A DNA stretch of 10,097 bases from the NCBI GenBank assembly GCA_016522385.1, contig JAEKFU010000256.1, positions 1 through 10,097 on the forward strand, in the 5' to 3' direction. Position 1 is the first letter of the stretch, and each line of letters opens with the position of its first letter. This document shows, one piece after another, positions 1 through 8,300 of this stretch. Position numbers and translations under genes: made by a program. The stretch comes from Pseudomonadota bacterium. GTDB lineage: Bacteria > Pseudomonadota > Alphaproteobacteria > Rhizobiales > Aestuariivirgaceae. Under the pieces are notes generated by a model. The model had not been told where the DNA came from, searched no databases, and saw only the letters and a program-made list of their open reading frames with translations.

Positions 1-319
1 TCAGCACCACATCACCCTCGCTCAGATTGGCGCCTCGCGACGGCAGCGTTGCGATAACGCCTGCGCCCGGCTTCAGGGCCGAGGGAACGATTGAGACAGG
101 CTGTGCCAATCCGAAGCGTGATGTGCCGCGGGTTACGATGTTGGACGACAGGGTGCGCTTTTCGATCGCCACAAGTATTGCCGAGGGCGTTGGGGGTGCG
201 GTTCTGGCAGCCACTTCCGCCGGCGATTGAATCTTCGAGCCAATGAACCAACTTCCCGCTGCAACGAGAACCATCAAAACAAGAACGATGAAGAGAAGCT
301 GACGACGCATCGCGCTCAT
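1..319 (-). CDS. HlyD/MacA-like periplasmic adaptor, peptidoglycan-binding type, N-terminal part only
   Basis: The frame is open from an ATG at 319-317 down to the window edge, giving the first 106 residues; the rest lies to the left. A second in-frame ATG at 310-308 gives MRRQLLF and could be the true start, since neither has a strong Shine-Dalgarno. Residues about 7-26 form one hydrophobic signal-anchor. After a Pro/Ala-rich linker comes an IEKRTLSSNIVTRGTSRFG segment, then VSIVPSALKPGAGVIATLP and LSEGDVVL. This order is typical of adaptors in which a peptidoglycan-binding-like domain replaces part of the usual barrel region and which serve MacB-type ABC exporters. The ATG lies 21 bases after the stop of the 298-residue gene, so the two are probably co-transcribed. 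The family call is from recalled sequence pattern; the exporter partner is inferred and not visible. Confidence 0.6.
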   Translation of the reverse strand, partial: MSAMRRQLLFIVLVLMVLVAAGSWFIGSKIQSPAEVAARTAPPTPSAILVAIEKRTLSSNIVTRGTSRFGLAQPVSIVPSALKPGAGVIATLPSRGANLSEGDVVL

Positions 320-340
320 TGCTATCACGGTCTTCGCAAG

Positions 341-1237
341 TCAACCAGCCCGCAATTCGCGTTCGATTTCATCGGCGACCGGATCCAGAATTCGTTCCTC
401 GCAATGGAGCGCAACGGGAGCAAGGGCCCGCTCATAACCCTGCAATTCTGTGAGCGCGGCGGTTGCCTCGACGGACAGCGTCTGCACGGGCTGGCCTTGC
501 GTGATCTCAAAGAGACGGCGCCTTAGGTCGGGCTCGACTTCCTTCTCGTGGTTGTAGTTGAAACCCTTGGCTCGCATGCATTTTACATATCTTTCCAGCG
601 CCGCAATCATCCGCGGGTCTTTGTCGATCGCGGCATCGAGCGGGTTGATATATGTCGATTTCAGCTGTTCCGGCGTGAACACCTGCTCGATCGCTTTACG
701 AGTGCACCCGCCGGTCGCCGAAAAGTCCTCGATTTCAAGACCGACAGCAAATGTCACATCGGTATTGTCGCCCATAAGTGCGCGATTGTACGCAATCTGG
801 TCTGCTGGCGAGAGGTTTCTGAAGATCCGTACATTTCTTGCGCCCAAACCAATTTGCGCGGCGGTCTTATGCTTTGAGCTCTGCGGACCAAGTCCAGTAT
901 AGAGCGTTGAGATGCCGAATCCGAATTGATCTATGAATCTTCTGCTACTGTAACCGGGTAACGATTTGTCGGCTTGCATCCCGCGCCGCACGGTCTTGTA
1001 GCTGGCGGCAATATATTCGAACCCGGCCTCGCGCATACACGCAGCAATGTGCGACTCTCCCGCCTCGATCGCCTTCACCAGGCCTGCTCGGGATAGACCG
1101 AATTCCTCTCCTCCGAAGCCGCCTTTGTCCGTCGCGGCAACACCACCAAATGCTATCAGTACCACGATGCTCAACACAATGGCAGCTAGTATGGTCAGCG
1201 CAAGGAACTTGGCGGAGAACGCCTTACCTCCGGTCAC
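341..1237 (-). CDS. membrane-anchored exported protein with two CMRxxGF motifs, function unknown
   Basis: This 298-residue protein starts at GTG 1237-1235, six bases after a clear GGGAG. A hydrophobic anchor or uncleaved signal spans residues about 9-31 and the rest should be periplasmic. Two copies of a cysteine motif are visible: CMREAGFEY at residues 68-76 and CMRAKGFNY at 220-228. Cys178 (GGCTRKAIEQVF) and Cys279 (ALHCEERI) bring the total to four, which suggests two disulfides. I recall similar CMxxxGF/Y proteins, always uncharacterised, encoded beside peptidoglycan-binding adaptors and ABC exporters, mostly in actinobacteria. Here too the adaptor gene follows 21 bases downstream, so a role as an accessory envelope protein of that exporter is a reasonable inference. 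The GTG overlaps the stop of the upstream 106-residue frame by four bases, which would allow translational coupling. No enzymatic motif is visible. Confidence 0.72.
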   Translation of the reverse strand: MTGGKAFSAKFLALTILAAIVLSIVVLIAFGGVAATDKGGFGGEEFGLSRAGLVKAIEAGESHIAACMREAGFEYIAASYKTVRRGMQADKSLPGYSSRRFIDQFGFGISTLYTGLGPQSSKHKTAAQIGLGARNVRIFRNLSPADQIAYNRALMGDNTDVTFAVGLEIEDFSATGGCTRKAIEQVFTPEQLKSTYINPLDAAIDKDPRMIAALERYVKCMRAKGFNYNHEKEVEPDLRRRLFEITQGQPVQTLSVEATAALTELQGYERALAPVALHCEERILDPVADEIERELRAG

Positions 1238-1554
1238 CTAAAACTCCCGTCCCCGAAAGCCCCGTGCCCCAGTCCGATCATAAATCTCTCGGTGAAATCC
1301 ACGGCCTCTCCAGCGCGCTCACGCTCGTAAACGTCTTTACAGCTATGGACCTTGACGCGAAGCCCAGTGTTCGTCTGGAAGTCTTCGTGTAAGAAATCAA
1401 TCACGCCGCTGAATTGTGGCGTTTTCAAGACTGCCCGCCTAACCGCTTTGCTATTGGGGTTGGCGCCCCAGCTTGGGGAGTGCTTGTGATCAGCAACACA
1501 AAAATGCAGAGCGATCAGAAGTCCACTTTGGTTCAGAAATTCAGCTGCTCCCAC
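1234..1554 (-). CDS. doubtful 106-residue ORF, possible relic of a TupA-like binding protein
   Basis: The frame opens at GTG 1554-1552 with only a weak GAG upstream, and an in-frame TAG lies five codons before it. It ends in a TGA that overlaps the GTG of the 298-residue gene, an arrangement common in true operons. Residues 1-38 show no family resemblance and no normal signal peptide. Residues about 45-75 (SGVIDFLHEDFQTNTGLRVK and the VHS that follows) resemble the start of tungstate/molybdate-type solute-binding proteins, which commonly read SGLxDxLLPxFExxTGxxVKVV; the later ERERAGEAVDF could match their GDADV segment. If so, this is a truncated and damaged copy, since the mature protein should be over 200 residues. 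The match is from memory and short. It may equally be a chance ORF. Confidence 0.3.
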   Translation of the reverse strand: MGAAEFLNQSGLLIALHFCVADHKHSPSWGANPNSKAVRRAVLKTPQFSGVIDFLHEDFQTNTGLRVKVHSCKDVYERERAGEAVDFTERFMIGLGHGAFGDGSFR

Positions 1555-1604
1555 GCAATCTCGACGCTAGATTTGAATGATAACAGGTTACAGGCCGTGA
1601 GAAC

Positions 1605-1829
1605 ACGGATCAGGCAGACGTCAGATTTTTGCGCCTCATCTTGTTTGCGCTGATTGTTTCAACCATCGCCACCGGTGGTGTTGCTACGTAGACCTCGACT
1701 AAGGTCGGCCAAATCGGCCAACTGAACTTTATCCTGCTCATCCTTGCGGCAAAATAAATTGTTGCTGAATTGAAAAGTCCCGACGGCACCGACGGTAGGA
1801 AAGAATACCGCTGCAATCAATTTGCTTAA
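1605..1829 (+). pseudogene. candidate decayed small membrane-protein gene
   Basis: One plus-strand frame reads like a short membrane protein broken by two stops. From ACG 1605-1607 it gives TDQADVRFLRLILFALIVST, then IATGGVAT. A TAG follows at 1689-1691, then TSTKVGQIGQLNFILLILAA and K, TAA at 1755-1757, then IVAELKSPDGTDGRKEYRCN up to a TAA at 1827-1829. The frame holds two hydrophobic helices and a charged tail. ACG stands where an ATG would be expected, so the start may also be lost. I do not recognise the family with certainty. The evidence is only the protein-like texture across the stops, and a chance pattern is possible. Confidence 0.3.
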
Positions 1830-1883
1830 GGATTTTGCGAATTTACAACACAGTTGGTCCGGATCACCTACCGCCTCCGCAAT

Positions 1884-2009
1884 TGATCCACCCCCACAGA
1901 AGTGGTCCGACTCAAGGCATGGGTTTAGGCTTGAATAGGATCAAAGATGTCGAAGAAGAGACGCAAAACCTAAGAAATTGTTGCCAAATTAGGTCATATT
2001 GATGTATAG
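1884..2009 (+). mobile_element. IS3-family element remnant: left end plus broken OrfA start
   Basis: An ATG at 1947-1949 begins MSKKRRKT, followed at once by TAA (1971-1973) and then EIVAKLGHIDV and TAG (2007-2009) in the same frame. This matches the usual opening of IS3-family OrfA transposases of the MSKKRRKxxPEEIVAKLRQVDV type, with one Pro/Glu codon position now a stop. The preceding bases from about 1884 (TGATCCACCCCCACAGAAGT) look like the terminal inverted repeat, which begins with TG as in this family. Nothing recognisable as transposase follows, and no right end is seen before the permease gene, so only about 126 bases survive. The family call rests on recalled sequence; the exact element is not identified. 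Confidence 0.6.
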
Positions 2010-2010
2010 T
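1981..2010 (+). promoter_or_regulatory. candidate sigma70-type promoter for the efflux genes
   Basis: TTGCCA at 1981-1986 and TATAGT at 2005-2010 each match the consensus hexamers at five of six positions and are 18 bases apart. Transcription would start near 2017, leaving a leader of about 90 bases before the first permease. Both boxes lie inside the IS remnant. No operator repeat or regulator gene is visible nearby. Such pairs occur by chance in AT-rich DNA, so this is a candidate only. Confidence 0.35.
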
Positions 2011-2091
2011 GTTACAAATCCGTAATCTTTTGGCGGGCCGCATTCTTCACTATAGGAGTGCGACACCAGAAAAATAAACGTGCCTTACTCT

Positions 2092-2098
2092 GGGGAGG
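2092..2098 (+). promoter_or_regulatory. Shine-Dalgarno deciding the start of the first permease
   Basis: GGGGAGG ends seven bases before ATG 2106. It favours that codon, giving MMLWVIGSSVK, over the in-frame GTG at 2058, which would add 16 polar residues absent from the usual N-terminus of this family. Confidence 0.75.
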
Positions 2099-2105
2099 CC
2101 GCGCC

Positions 2106-5100
2106 ATGATGCTTTGGGTAATTGGCTCGAGTGTGAAATACCGGCTGCTGGTTATTGTCGTTGCAGCCGCTATTCTGGTCATTGGAATCTTTCAACTGCG
2201 CAACACGCCCATCGAGGCACTGCCCGACTTCGGGCCAGTGCGTGTCGAGGTTCAGACTGAGGCGCTCGGGCTCTCGCCGGAAGAGGTGGAGAACCTGATT
2301 ACCAACCCGATGGAGCAGGAATTCTTCAACGGCATGCCCTGGCTGCATAAAATCCGCTCGGATTCGCTCCCCGGCCTGTCCTCGGTGGAGATGATTTTCG
2401 AGCCCGGAACCGACCCCATTCGTGCGCGGCAGGTGGTCCAGGAGCGTCTCACCATGACGCCCGCCCTGCCGGCGGTCTCCAAACCCCCCTACGTCATCCA
2501 GCCGGTCGCGACGACCAGCAGGCTGATGATGATCGGGCTGTCCTCCACGGAGCTTTCCCTGATCGATATTTCGGTACTCGCGCGCTGGAAGATCCGACAG
2601 CGCCTGCTCGCCGTGCCCGGGGTGTCCAACGTGGCCATCTGGGGGTTTCGGGACAGGCAGCTGCAGGTACTGATCGATCCGGCGAGATTGCGTCAAAACG
2701 GTGTCAATGTCGACAATGTGATGCGCACGGCGGGTAACGCAATGTGGTCCTCGCCACTGACCTATGTTGAGGCGTCGACCCCCGGCACCGGCGGTTTTAT
2801 CGACACCGCCCACCAGCGCATTGGGGTCAACCACACCCAGCCGATCAAGACGGCGAAGGAGCTTGCCCAAGTGACGATCGAGGGGCATTCGGACAAACGA
2901 GTGACCCTGGGTGAGGTGGCCAACGTCGTCGAGATGCACCAGCCGCTGATCGGTGACGCCATCGTTCATGGCGGTCCGGGCGTGATACTCGTCGTCGAGC
3001 GATTCCCCGGCACAAGCGTGGCGACGCTGAGCCGCGAAGTCGAAAAGGCCCTGGATGCCATCCGCCCGGGCTTGCAGGGTATCGACATCGATACCACGGT
3101 CTTCCGCTCGGCATCGTTCGTCGAGTCCGCGCGCGTCAACCTGGCCGCTAGCCTCGGCATTGGCTTCGTCCTGCTCGCGCTCCTGATCGGTGCGTTTTTC
3201 TTCAACTGGCGCGTGGCGCTGATCAGCATCGCGACGATTGCGTTGAGCATAAGTGCTGCGTGGCTGATGTTGTCGGCATTCGGCGCGACGCTCAACATGA
3301 TGGTCATCGCCGGGCTGGTCATGGCCGTCGCCGTCGTCATCGACGACAGCATTGTCGACATAGACAACATTAGGCAGCGGCTGCGGCAGCGCAAGGCCGG
3401 CAACGGCCCGTCCGTCATCGATACAATCGTGGCGGCTTCGAACGAGATGCGCCTGCCGCTCCTCTCTGCCCTCGCCATCGTGATCTCATCGGTAGTGCCG
3501 GTGGTCGTGCTCGGCGAAGTGAGCGGCGCTTTCCTAAAGCCAATGGTTTTCGCCTATGCGCTCGCGGTCGTCGTCTCGATGGTAGTCGCTCTAACTGTAA
3601 CGCCGGCGTTGGCGTCGTTTTTGCATTCCGGTGAGCCTAGGGGACATGCGGAGCCGGCGCTCGCACGGTGGCTTGAGCATGGCTACGCCGCTCTCCTGCG
3701 TGCGATCGTGGGACGGCCGGCGTTGATGCTCGGGCTGGCGGCGATTATCACCGTGGGCGGCATCTTGACTCTGCCACAGTTAGCCGGCACGAGCCTGGTC
3801 CCGGCACTCCAGGACCGCGAGATCGTGGTTCGCTTAAAGGCCGCGCCCGGCATCTCGCTTCCCGCAATGAGACGGACGACCACGGCGGTGAGCGAAGAGC
3901 TGCGCTCGATCGCCGGCGTCGGCGGTGTCGGCGCCCATATTGGGCGCGCATCGACATCCGATCTGGTGAAAAACGTCGATTCGGCCGATCTCTGGATCAA
4001 CATCAAGGACGATGCCGACTACGACGCGACGCTGGCGGCCATCAGATCGACGATGACGGGTTACCCCCATCTAAAGGCCGAGGTGAGCGCCTACCCGAAC
4101 CTGCGCGTACGTGAGGTCGCCGCGGGCGCCGAGGACGATCTGGTCGTGCGCGTCTACGGCCGAGACTACAAGGTGCTGGGCGCCAAGGCAGAGACGGTGG
4201 CAAAGAGCATCGCGCAGGTCGCCGGCGTGAACAATCCGCGGGTGCTGCTGCCGGAGGTCGAGCCGACGGTGGAGGTCGAGGTGATCGTGCCGAAGGCCGC
4301 CGCCAAGGGGGTCAAACCAGGCGACGTCCGGCGCGCAGCCGCGACGGTGCTGTCCGGCATCACGGCCGGCAATATGTTCGAAGAGCAGAAGATTTTCGAC
4401 GTCGTGGTCTGGGGCGAGCCCAACCTGCGCGACAGCCTGGCGAGTGTTCGCGAAGTTCTCGTCGATGCGCCGGACGGCAGCCAGGTCCGCCTTGGCGATG
4501 TCGCCGACGTCCGGGTCCGGCCGAACCCCTCGAACATCAAGCACGACGCCGTGTCGCGCTATGTGGACGTTGTGGCCGAGGTGCAGGGTCGAGGACTCGA
4601 CGCCGTGACGTCCGACGTGGAAGCCCGCCTCGAGCAGATCAGCTTCCCTTCCGAGCACCATGTGGAAGTTTTGGGGGACGCGGCGGAGCGGGAAAACACG
4701 CAGCGCAAGCTCCTGGGCTACATCATTGGCGCCCTGATCTTGGGCTTCTTCCTGCTGCAGGCCTGTTCCTCCAGCTGGCGGCTGGCCTGGCTGGTCTTCC
4801 TCGTTCTGCCGCTGCCACTTGCCGGCGGCGCGCTCGCCGCTTCCCTCTTCCCGGCCACCTCGATCCTCTCGCTCATGGGCGGCCTTGTGGTGCTCACTGT
4901 CGCGGTGCGCGGCGGCATCCTGCTGATCGCCCACTATCAACGCCTCGAGCGAGAGGGCGTGACCTTTGGGCAGGATCTCGTCCTGCGCGGCGCGCAAGAG
5001 AGGTTCGGGGCCGTCTTGCTCAGCAGTCTGGCCGCGGCCGTGGCCCTGGTGCCACTGGTGGCCTACGGCGCGGTGTCGGGGCTGGAGATTGTGGCGCCGC

Positions 5101-5246
5101 TCGCTGCCGTCGTCCTAGGCGGGCTCACCGCCAACCTGCTGCTCAACCTGTTCGTCATGCCGGCAATGTATTTGTGGATCGCATCGTCGCAGCAGCCCGA
5201 CCAGTCGATCGAGCCAGCGGAGCAGGCATCACAGCCGGCTGGATAA
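2106..5246 (+). CDS. RND efflux permease, first of two tandem paralogues
   Basis: This 1046-residue inner-membrane protein is a proton-driven exporter subunit of the AcrB/CzcA superfamily and has the full family length. TM1 lies at about residues 12-30 and is followed by the periplasmic start P-I-E-A-L-P-D-F and the ARQVVQERL segment. TM2-TM6 begin near residue 350. TM4 carries Asp413-Asp414 (VIDDSIVDIDNI), at the place of the AcrB proton-relay pair Asp407-Asp408. The second periplasmic loop and TM7-TM12 are complete. TM10 has Arg935 at the place of AcrB Lys940, but the neighbouring conserved Asn is Gly936 (VRGGILLIAH, against ARNGILLINH in the downstream paralogue). No methionine-rich or histidine-rich metal path stands out, so the substrate is unknown. 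The next permease begins 63 bases downstream, indicating one operon. The tail after TM12 is a short Gln/Pro/Glu-rich stretch. Confidence 0.93.
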   Translation: MMLWVIGSSVKYRLLVIVVAAAILVIGIFQLRNTPIEALPDFGPVRVEVQTEALGLSPEEVENLITNPMEQEFFNGMPWLHKIRSDSLPGLSSVEMIFEPGTDPIRARQVVQERLTMTPALPAVSKPPYVIQPVATTSRLMMIGLSSTELSLIDISVLARWKIRQRLLAVPGVSNVAIWGFRDRQLQVLIDPARLRQNGVNVDNVMRTAGNAMWSSPLTYVEASTPGTGGFIDTAHQRIGVNHTQPIKTAKELAQVTIEGHSDKRVTLGEVANVVEMHQPLIGDAIVHGGPGVILVVERFPGTSVATLSREVEKALDAIRPGLQGIDIDTTVFRSASFVESARVNLAASLGIGFVLLALLIGAFFFNWRVALISIATIALSISAAWLMLSAFGATLNMMVIAGLVMAVAVVIDDSIVDIDNIRQRLRQRKAGNGPSVIDTIVAASNEMRLPLLSALAIVISSVVPVVVLGEVSGAFLKPMVFAYALAVVVSMVVALTVTPALASFLHSGEPRGHAEPALARWLEHGYAALLRAIVGRPALMLGLAAIITVGGILTLPQLAGTSLVPALQDREIVVRLKAAPGISLPAMRRTTTAVSEELRSIAGVGGVGAHIGRASTSDLVKNVDSADLWINIKDDADYDATLAAIRSTMTGYPHLKAEVSAYPNLRVREVAAGAEDDLVVRVYGRDYKVLGAKAETVAKSIAQVAGVNNPRVLLPEVEPTVEVEVIVPKAAAKGVKPGDVRRAAATVLSGITAGNMFEEQKIFDVVVWGEPNLRDSLASVREVLVDAPDGSQVRLGDVADVRVRPNPSNIKHDAVSRYVDVVAEVQGRGLDAVTSDVEARLEQISFPSEHHVEVLGDAAERENTQRKLLGYIIGALILGFFLLQACSSSWRLAWLVFLVLPLPLAGGALAASLFPATSILSLMGGLVVLTVAVRGGILLIAHYQRLEREGVTFGQDLVLRGAQERFGAVLLSSLAAAVALVPLVAYGAVSGLEIVAPLAAVVLGGLTANLLLNLFVMPAMYLWIASSQQPDQSIEPAEQASQPAG

Positions 5247-5293
5247 CCCACATCCGGAGCTATTCGAGGACCAGTATCTGAGCCGAGACCCGC

Positions 5294-5300
5294 GAAGGAA
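5294..5300 (+). promoter_or_regulatory. Shine-Dalgarno of the second permease
   Basis: GAAGGAA ends nine bases before ATG 5310, in the 63-base gap after the first permease. It supports this start (MMRWIVETSLNLKY), whose opening parallels that of the first permease, and separate initiation of the second gene. Confidence 0.65.
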
Positions 5301-5309
5301 ATTGCAGCC

Positions 5310-8300
5310 ATGATGCGCTGGATTGTCGAAACAAGCCTGAACCTCAAATATCTCACGATTGTTGTATCGGTGTTGTTGGTCGTCTTCGGCGTGACCCAGT
5401 TCCGTGGCATGCCGGTCGATGTCTACCCCGAATTCGCGCCACCGCGGGTCGAGGTCCAGGTGCTATGCCTGGGGATGTCCGCGAAAGACGTGGAGCAGCT
5501 GGTCACGGTGCCGATTGAGGAAGCGCTGAACGGCGTCGAAGGGCTCGACATTATGCGCTCCCGTTCGGTGTCTGACCTGTCCGACGTGCTTCTCTACTTC
5601 AAGCCCGGTACCGACCTCATGGACGCGCGGCTGCTGGTGCAGGAACGTGTTCGTGCCGTGACGTCGGAACTGCCGGTCTGGGCCAGCTCGCCATTCATGA
5701 TCCAGCCTCTGTCGTCAACGAGCCGGGTGCTGAAGGTCGGCCTGTCAACCAAGGCAAAGGACACCCAGACGCTGATAGATACCGCGCTGACGGCCTATTG
5801 GACTGTGCGACCCCGGCTGATGCGGGTTCCTGGGGTGGCAAACGTCGCCATCTGGGGCGACCGGTGGAACGTCCTGCTGGTCCAGGCCGATCCCAAACGC
5901 ATGCAGGAACGCAACGTCTCGCTGCTCAACATCATGGAGACCACCGCCGACGCCCTCGACGTGGGCATGCTCAAATTCTCAAGTGGCCACGAGATCGGTA
6001 CCGGCGGGTTCATTGACACCCCCAACCAGCGCCTGGGAATCCGCCACATCCTGCCCAACCTGACCCCCGAGGAGCTGGCCCAGATGCCGGTCGCGCTGCC
6101 GAAGGGCAGAGCCCCTGTATTTCTCCGTGACGTGGCCAATGTCGAGCGCGGCACTCAGCCGCACATGAATGGCGACGCGGTCATCAACGACGACGTCGGT
6201 ATCATGCTCATCGTGGAGAAGCTGCCCTGGGGCAACACCCTGGAGGTGACCAGGGGCGTGGAAGCGGCGCTCGAGCAGCTGCGACCCGGCTTGCCCGGAA
6301 TCGCGATCGACACGACGATTTTCCGGCCCGCGACCTTCATCGAGGACGCGTTGCGCAATCTGAGCACCGCCATGGTCATTGGCTTTGTTCTGATTGCCGT
6401 GGTCCTGGTGTTCTTCCTCTTCGAGTGGCGCGTGGCCGTGATCAGCATCATGTCCATCCCGCTTTCGGTTGTTGCCGCAGGCCTCGTGCTGAAAGTGACC
6501 GGACAATCGATCAACACCATGGTTTTGGCGGGGCTAGTGATCGCCCTTGGCGTCATTGTCGACGACGCCATCATCGACATCGAGAACATCGTGCGGCGTC
6601 TCCGCCAGCACCGCCTGGCGGGCAGCACGCAGTCTGCCATCAGGATTATCCTCGATGCCTCGCTCGAGGTCCGAGCACCCATCATCCATGCCACGTTTAT
6701 CATTCTGGCGACCACCATTCCGATCTTCCTCCTCTAGGGTCTGGCCGGTTCATTTTTCCGGCCGCTCGGGTTTGCCTACGCGATGGCGATCCTGGCTTCC
6801 ATGATCGTTGCCATGACGGTCACGCCCGCTCTGGCCCTGGTCATGCTGTCGAAGGTACCGCTGGAGCGGCGCGTGTCGCCGATCGCGGTTTGGTTGCAGG
6901 CTCGCTACGAAATGCTTCTTTCGCGGATCATCGACAACCCGCGTAACGCGTACTTGACGGTCGGCTTTTTCATCGCCCTTGGCGGGCTGGTAGTGCCGTT
7001 TCTTGGCCAGGGGCTGTTCCCCTCGTTTAAAGAGCGCGATTTCCTGATGCACTGGGTGGCCAAACCGGGCACCTCGCACCGGGAGATGCTGCGTATCTCG
7101 ATCGAAGGGGGCAAGGAGCTGCTTACCATCCCAGGCGTCCGCAATTTCGGTGCTCACGTCGGTCAGGGAACGCTGGCCGATGAGCCAGTCGGCATGAACT
7201 TCGGCGAGAACTGGATCAGCATCGAAAGATCGGTCGACTATGACAAGACTCGCGCGGCAGTCCAGGAGGTCGTCGACGGGTACCCGGGCCTGTATAGGGA
7301 TGTCCAGACCTACCTCAAGGAGCGCACCAAGGAGGTTCTCACCGGCACGGGCCACGGACTGGTGTTGCGCATCAGCGGCGACGATCTGGGTATCCTGCGC
7401 AAGAAGGCCAATGAGGTGAAGGATCTGATCGATGACATCGACGACATCCATGGTGTGCATGTCGATCTGGTGCTCGATATCCCGCAGCTCGAGATCAAGG
7501 TGGATCTCGCCGCGGCCCTCCACTACGGCATCAAGCCCGGAGACGTTCGCCGGGCCGCGTCCACCTACATTGCGAGCGAGGAAGCCGGCGACATCTGGCG
7601 GGGCGGCAAGAACATCGAGGTGCATGTTTGGAGCTCACCGGAGCACCGCAACAGCATCAATAGTGTCAAAGACCTCTTACTCGACGCGAATACCGGTGAG
7701 CGAGTACGGTTGGGCGACCTGGCGACGGTGCAAATGCGGCCGACTCCCAACATTATACTGCGCGAGGCCAACTCACGCCGCGTCGACGTCTCTGCCGACG
7801 TGCCCGATTCCGAATTGGGCAGGGTGGCGCGCGAGATCGAGGCACGCGTGCAGAAGGTCGAATTTCCCATCGGCTACCACGCGGAGCTGCTCGGTGAGTA
7901 CAAGGAGCGCCAAGCCGCATCGCGCCGGCTGCAGATCATGTCGATCGGCTCGCTTTTGATCATACTGCTGACCCTGCAGACGGCCTTTCGCAGCTGGCGG
8001 CTTGCGACGCTGGTTATGCTTACACTGCCCTTCGCGCTGGTCGGAGGCTTCCTGGCTACCGCTGTGGGTGACGCCGTCATATCGCTCGGAACCTTGGTGG
8101 GTCTTCTCACCGTGGTGGGCATCGCTGCCCGCAACGGTATTCTCTTGATCAACCACTGCCAGCATCTCGAACGGTACGAGGGTATGACGTTCGGCCGTGC
8201 TCTGGTCCTGCGCGGCGCTAAGGAACGGCTTTCACCGATCCTCATGACCTCGATGGCCACCGGGATGGGCGTCCTTCCCCTGGTGGTCGCCGGATCGATC

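Larger units (their letters stand above)
1555..2105. other. intergenic stretch without an intact gene, between divergent clusters
   Basis: This 550-base stretch separates the minus-strand cluster from the plus-strand efflux genes and is visibly more AT-rich than both. It contains the candidate decayed membrane-protein gene (1605-1829), an IS3-family left-end remnant (1884-2009), a candidate promoter (1981-2010) and the leader of the first permease (about 2011-2105). No intact reading frame with a ribosome site is seen on either strand. The promoter of the minus-strand cluster should also lie here or just inside the doubtful ORF, but I could not identify it. Confidence 0.6.

Noticed and set aside
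12..344. 110-residue minus-strand frame with a TTG start
   Set aside because: The neighbouring frame from ATG 319 has a clean signal-anchor and adaptor motifs; this one is its out-of-frame shadow.
2085..2969. 294-residue open frame on the minus strand
   Set aside because: Antisense to the N-terminal half of the first permease; composition is typical of a shadow frame.
4071..4997. 308-residue open frame on the minus strand
   Set aside because: It lies wholly antisense to the first permease, is rich in His/Arg/Asp/Gln as expected of a GC-rich shadow, and has no family features.
6735..6737. TAG read as pyrrolysine
   Set aside because: No sign of pyrrolysine machinery in the window, and the site is a membrane-adjacent position normally held by Glu; a simple nonsense change is the plainer reading.
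6750..7625. 291-residue open frame on the minus strand
   Set aside because: Antisense to the continuation of the second permease, with no recognisable domain and shadow-like composition.
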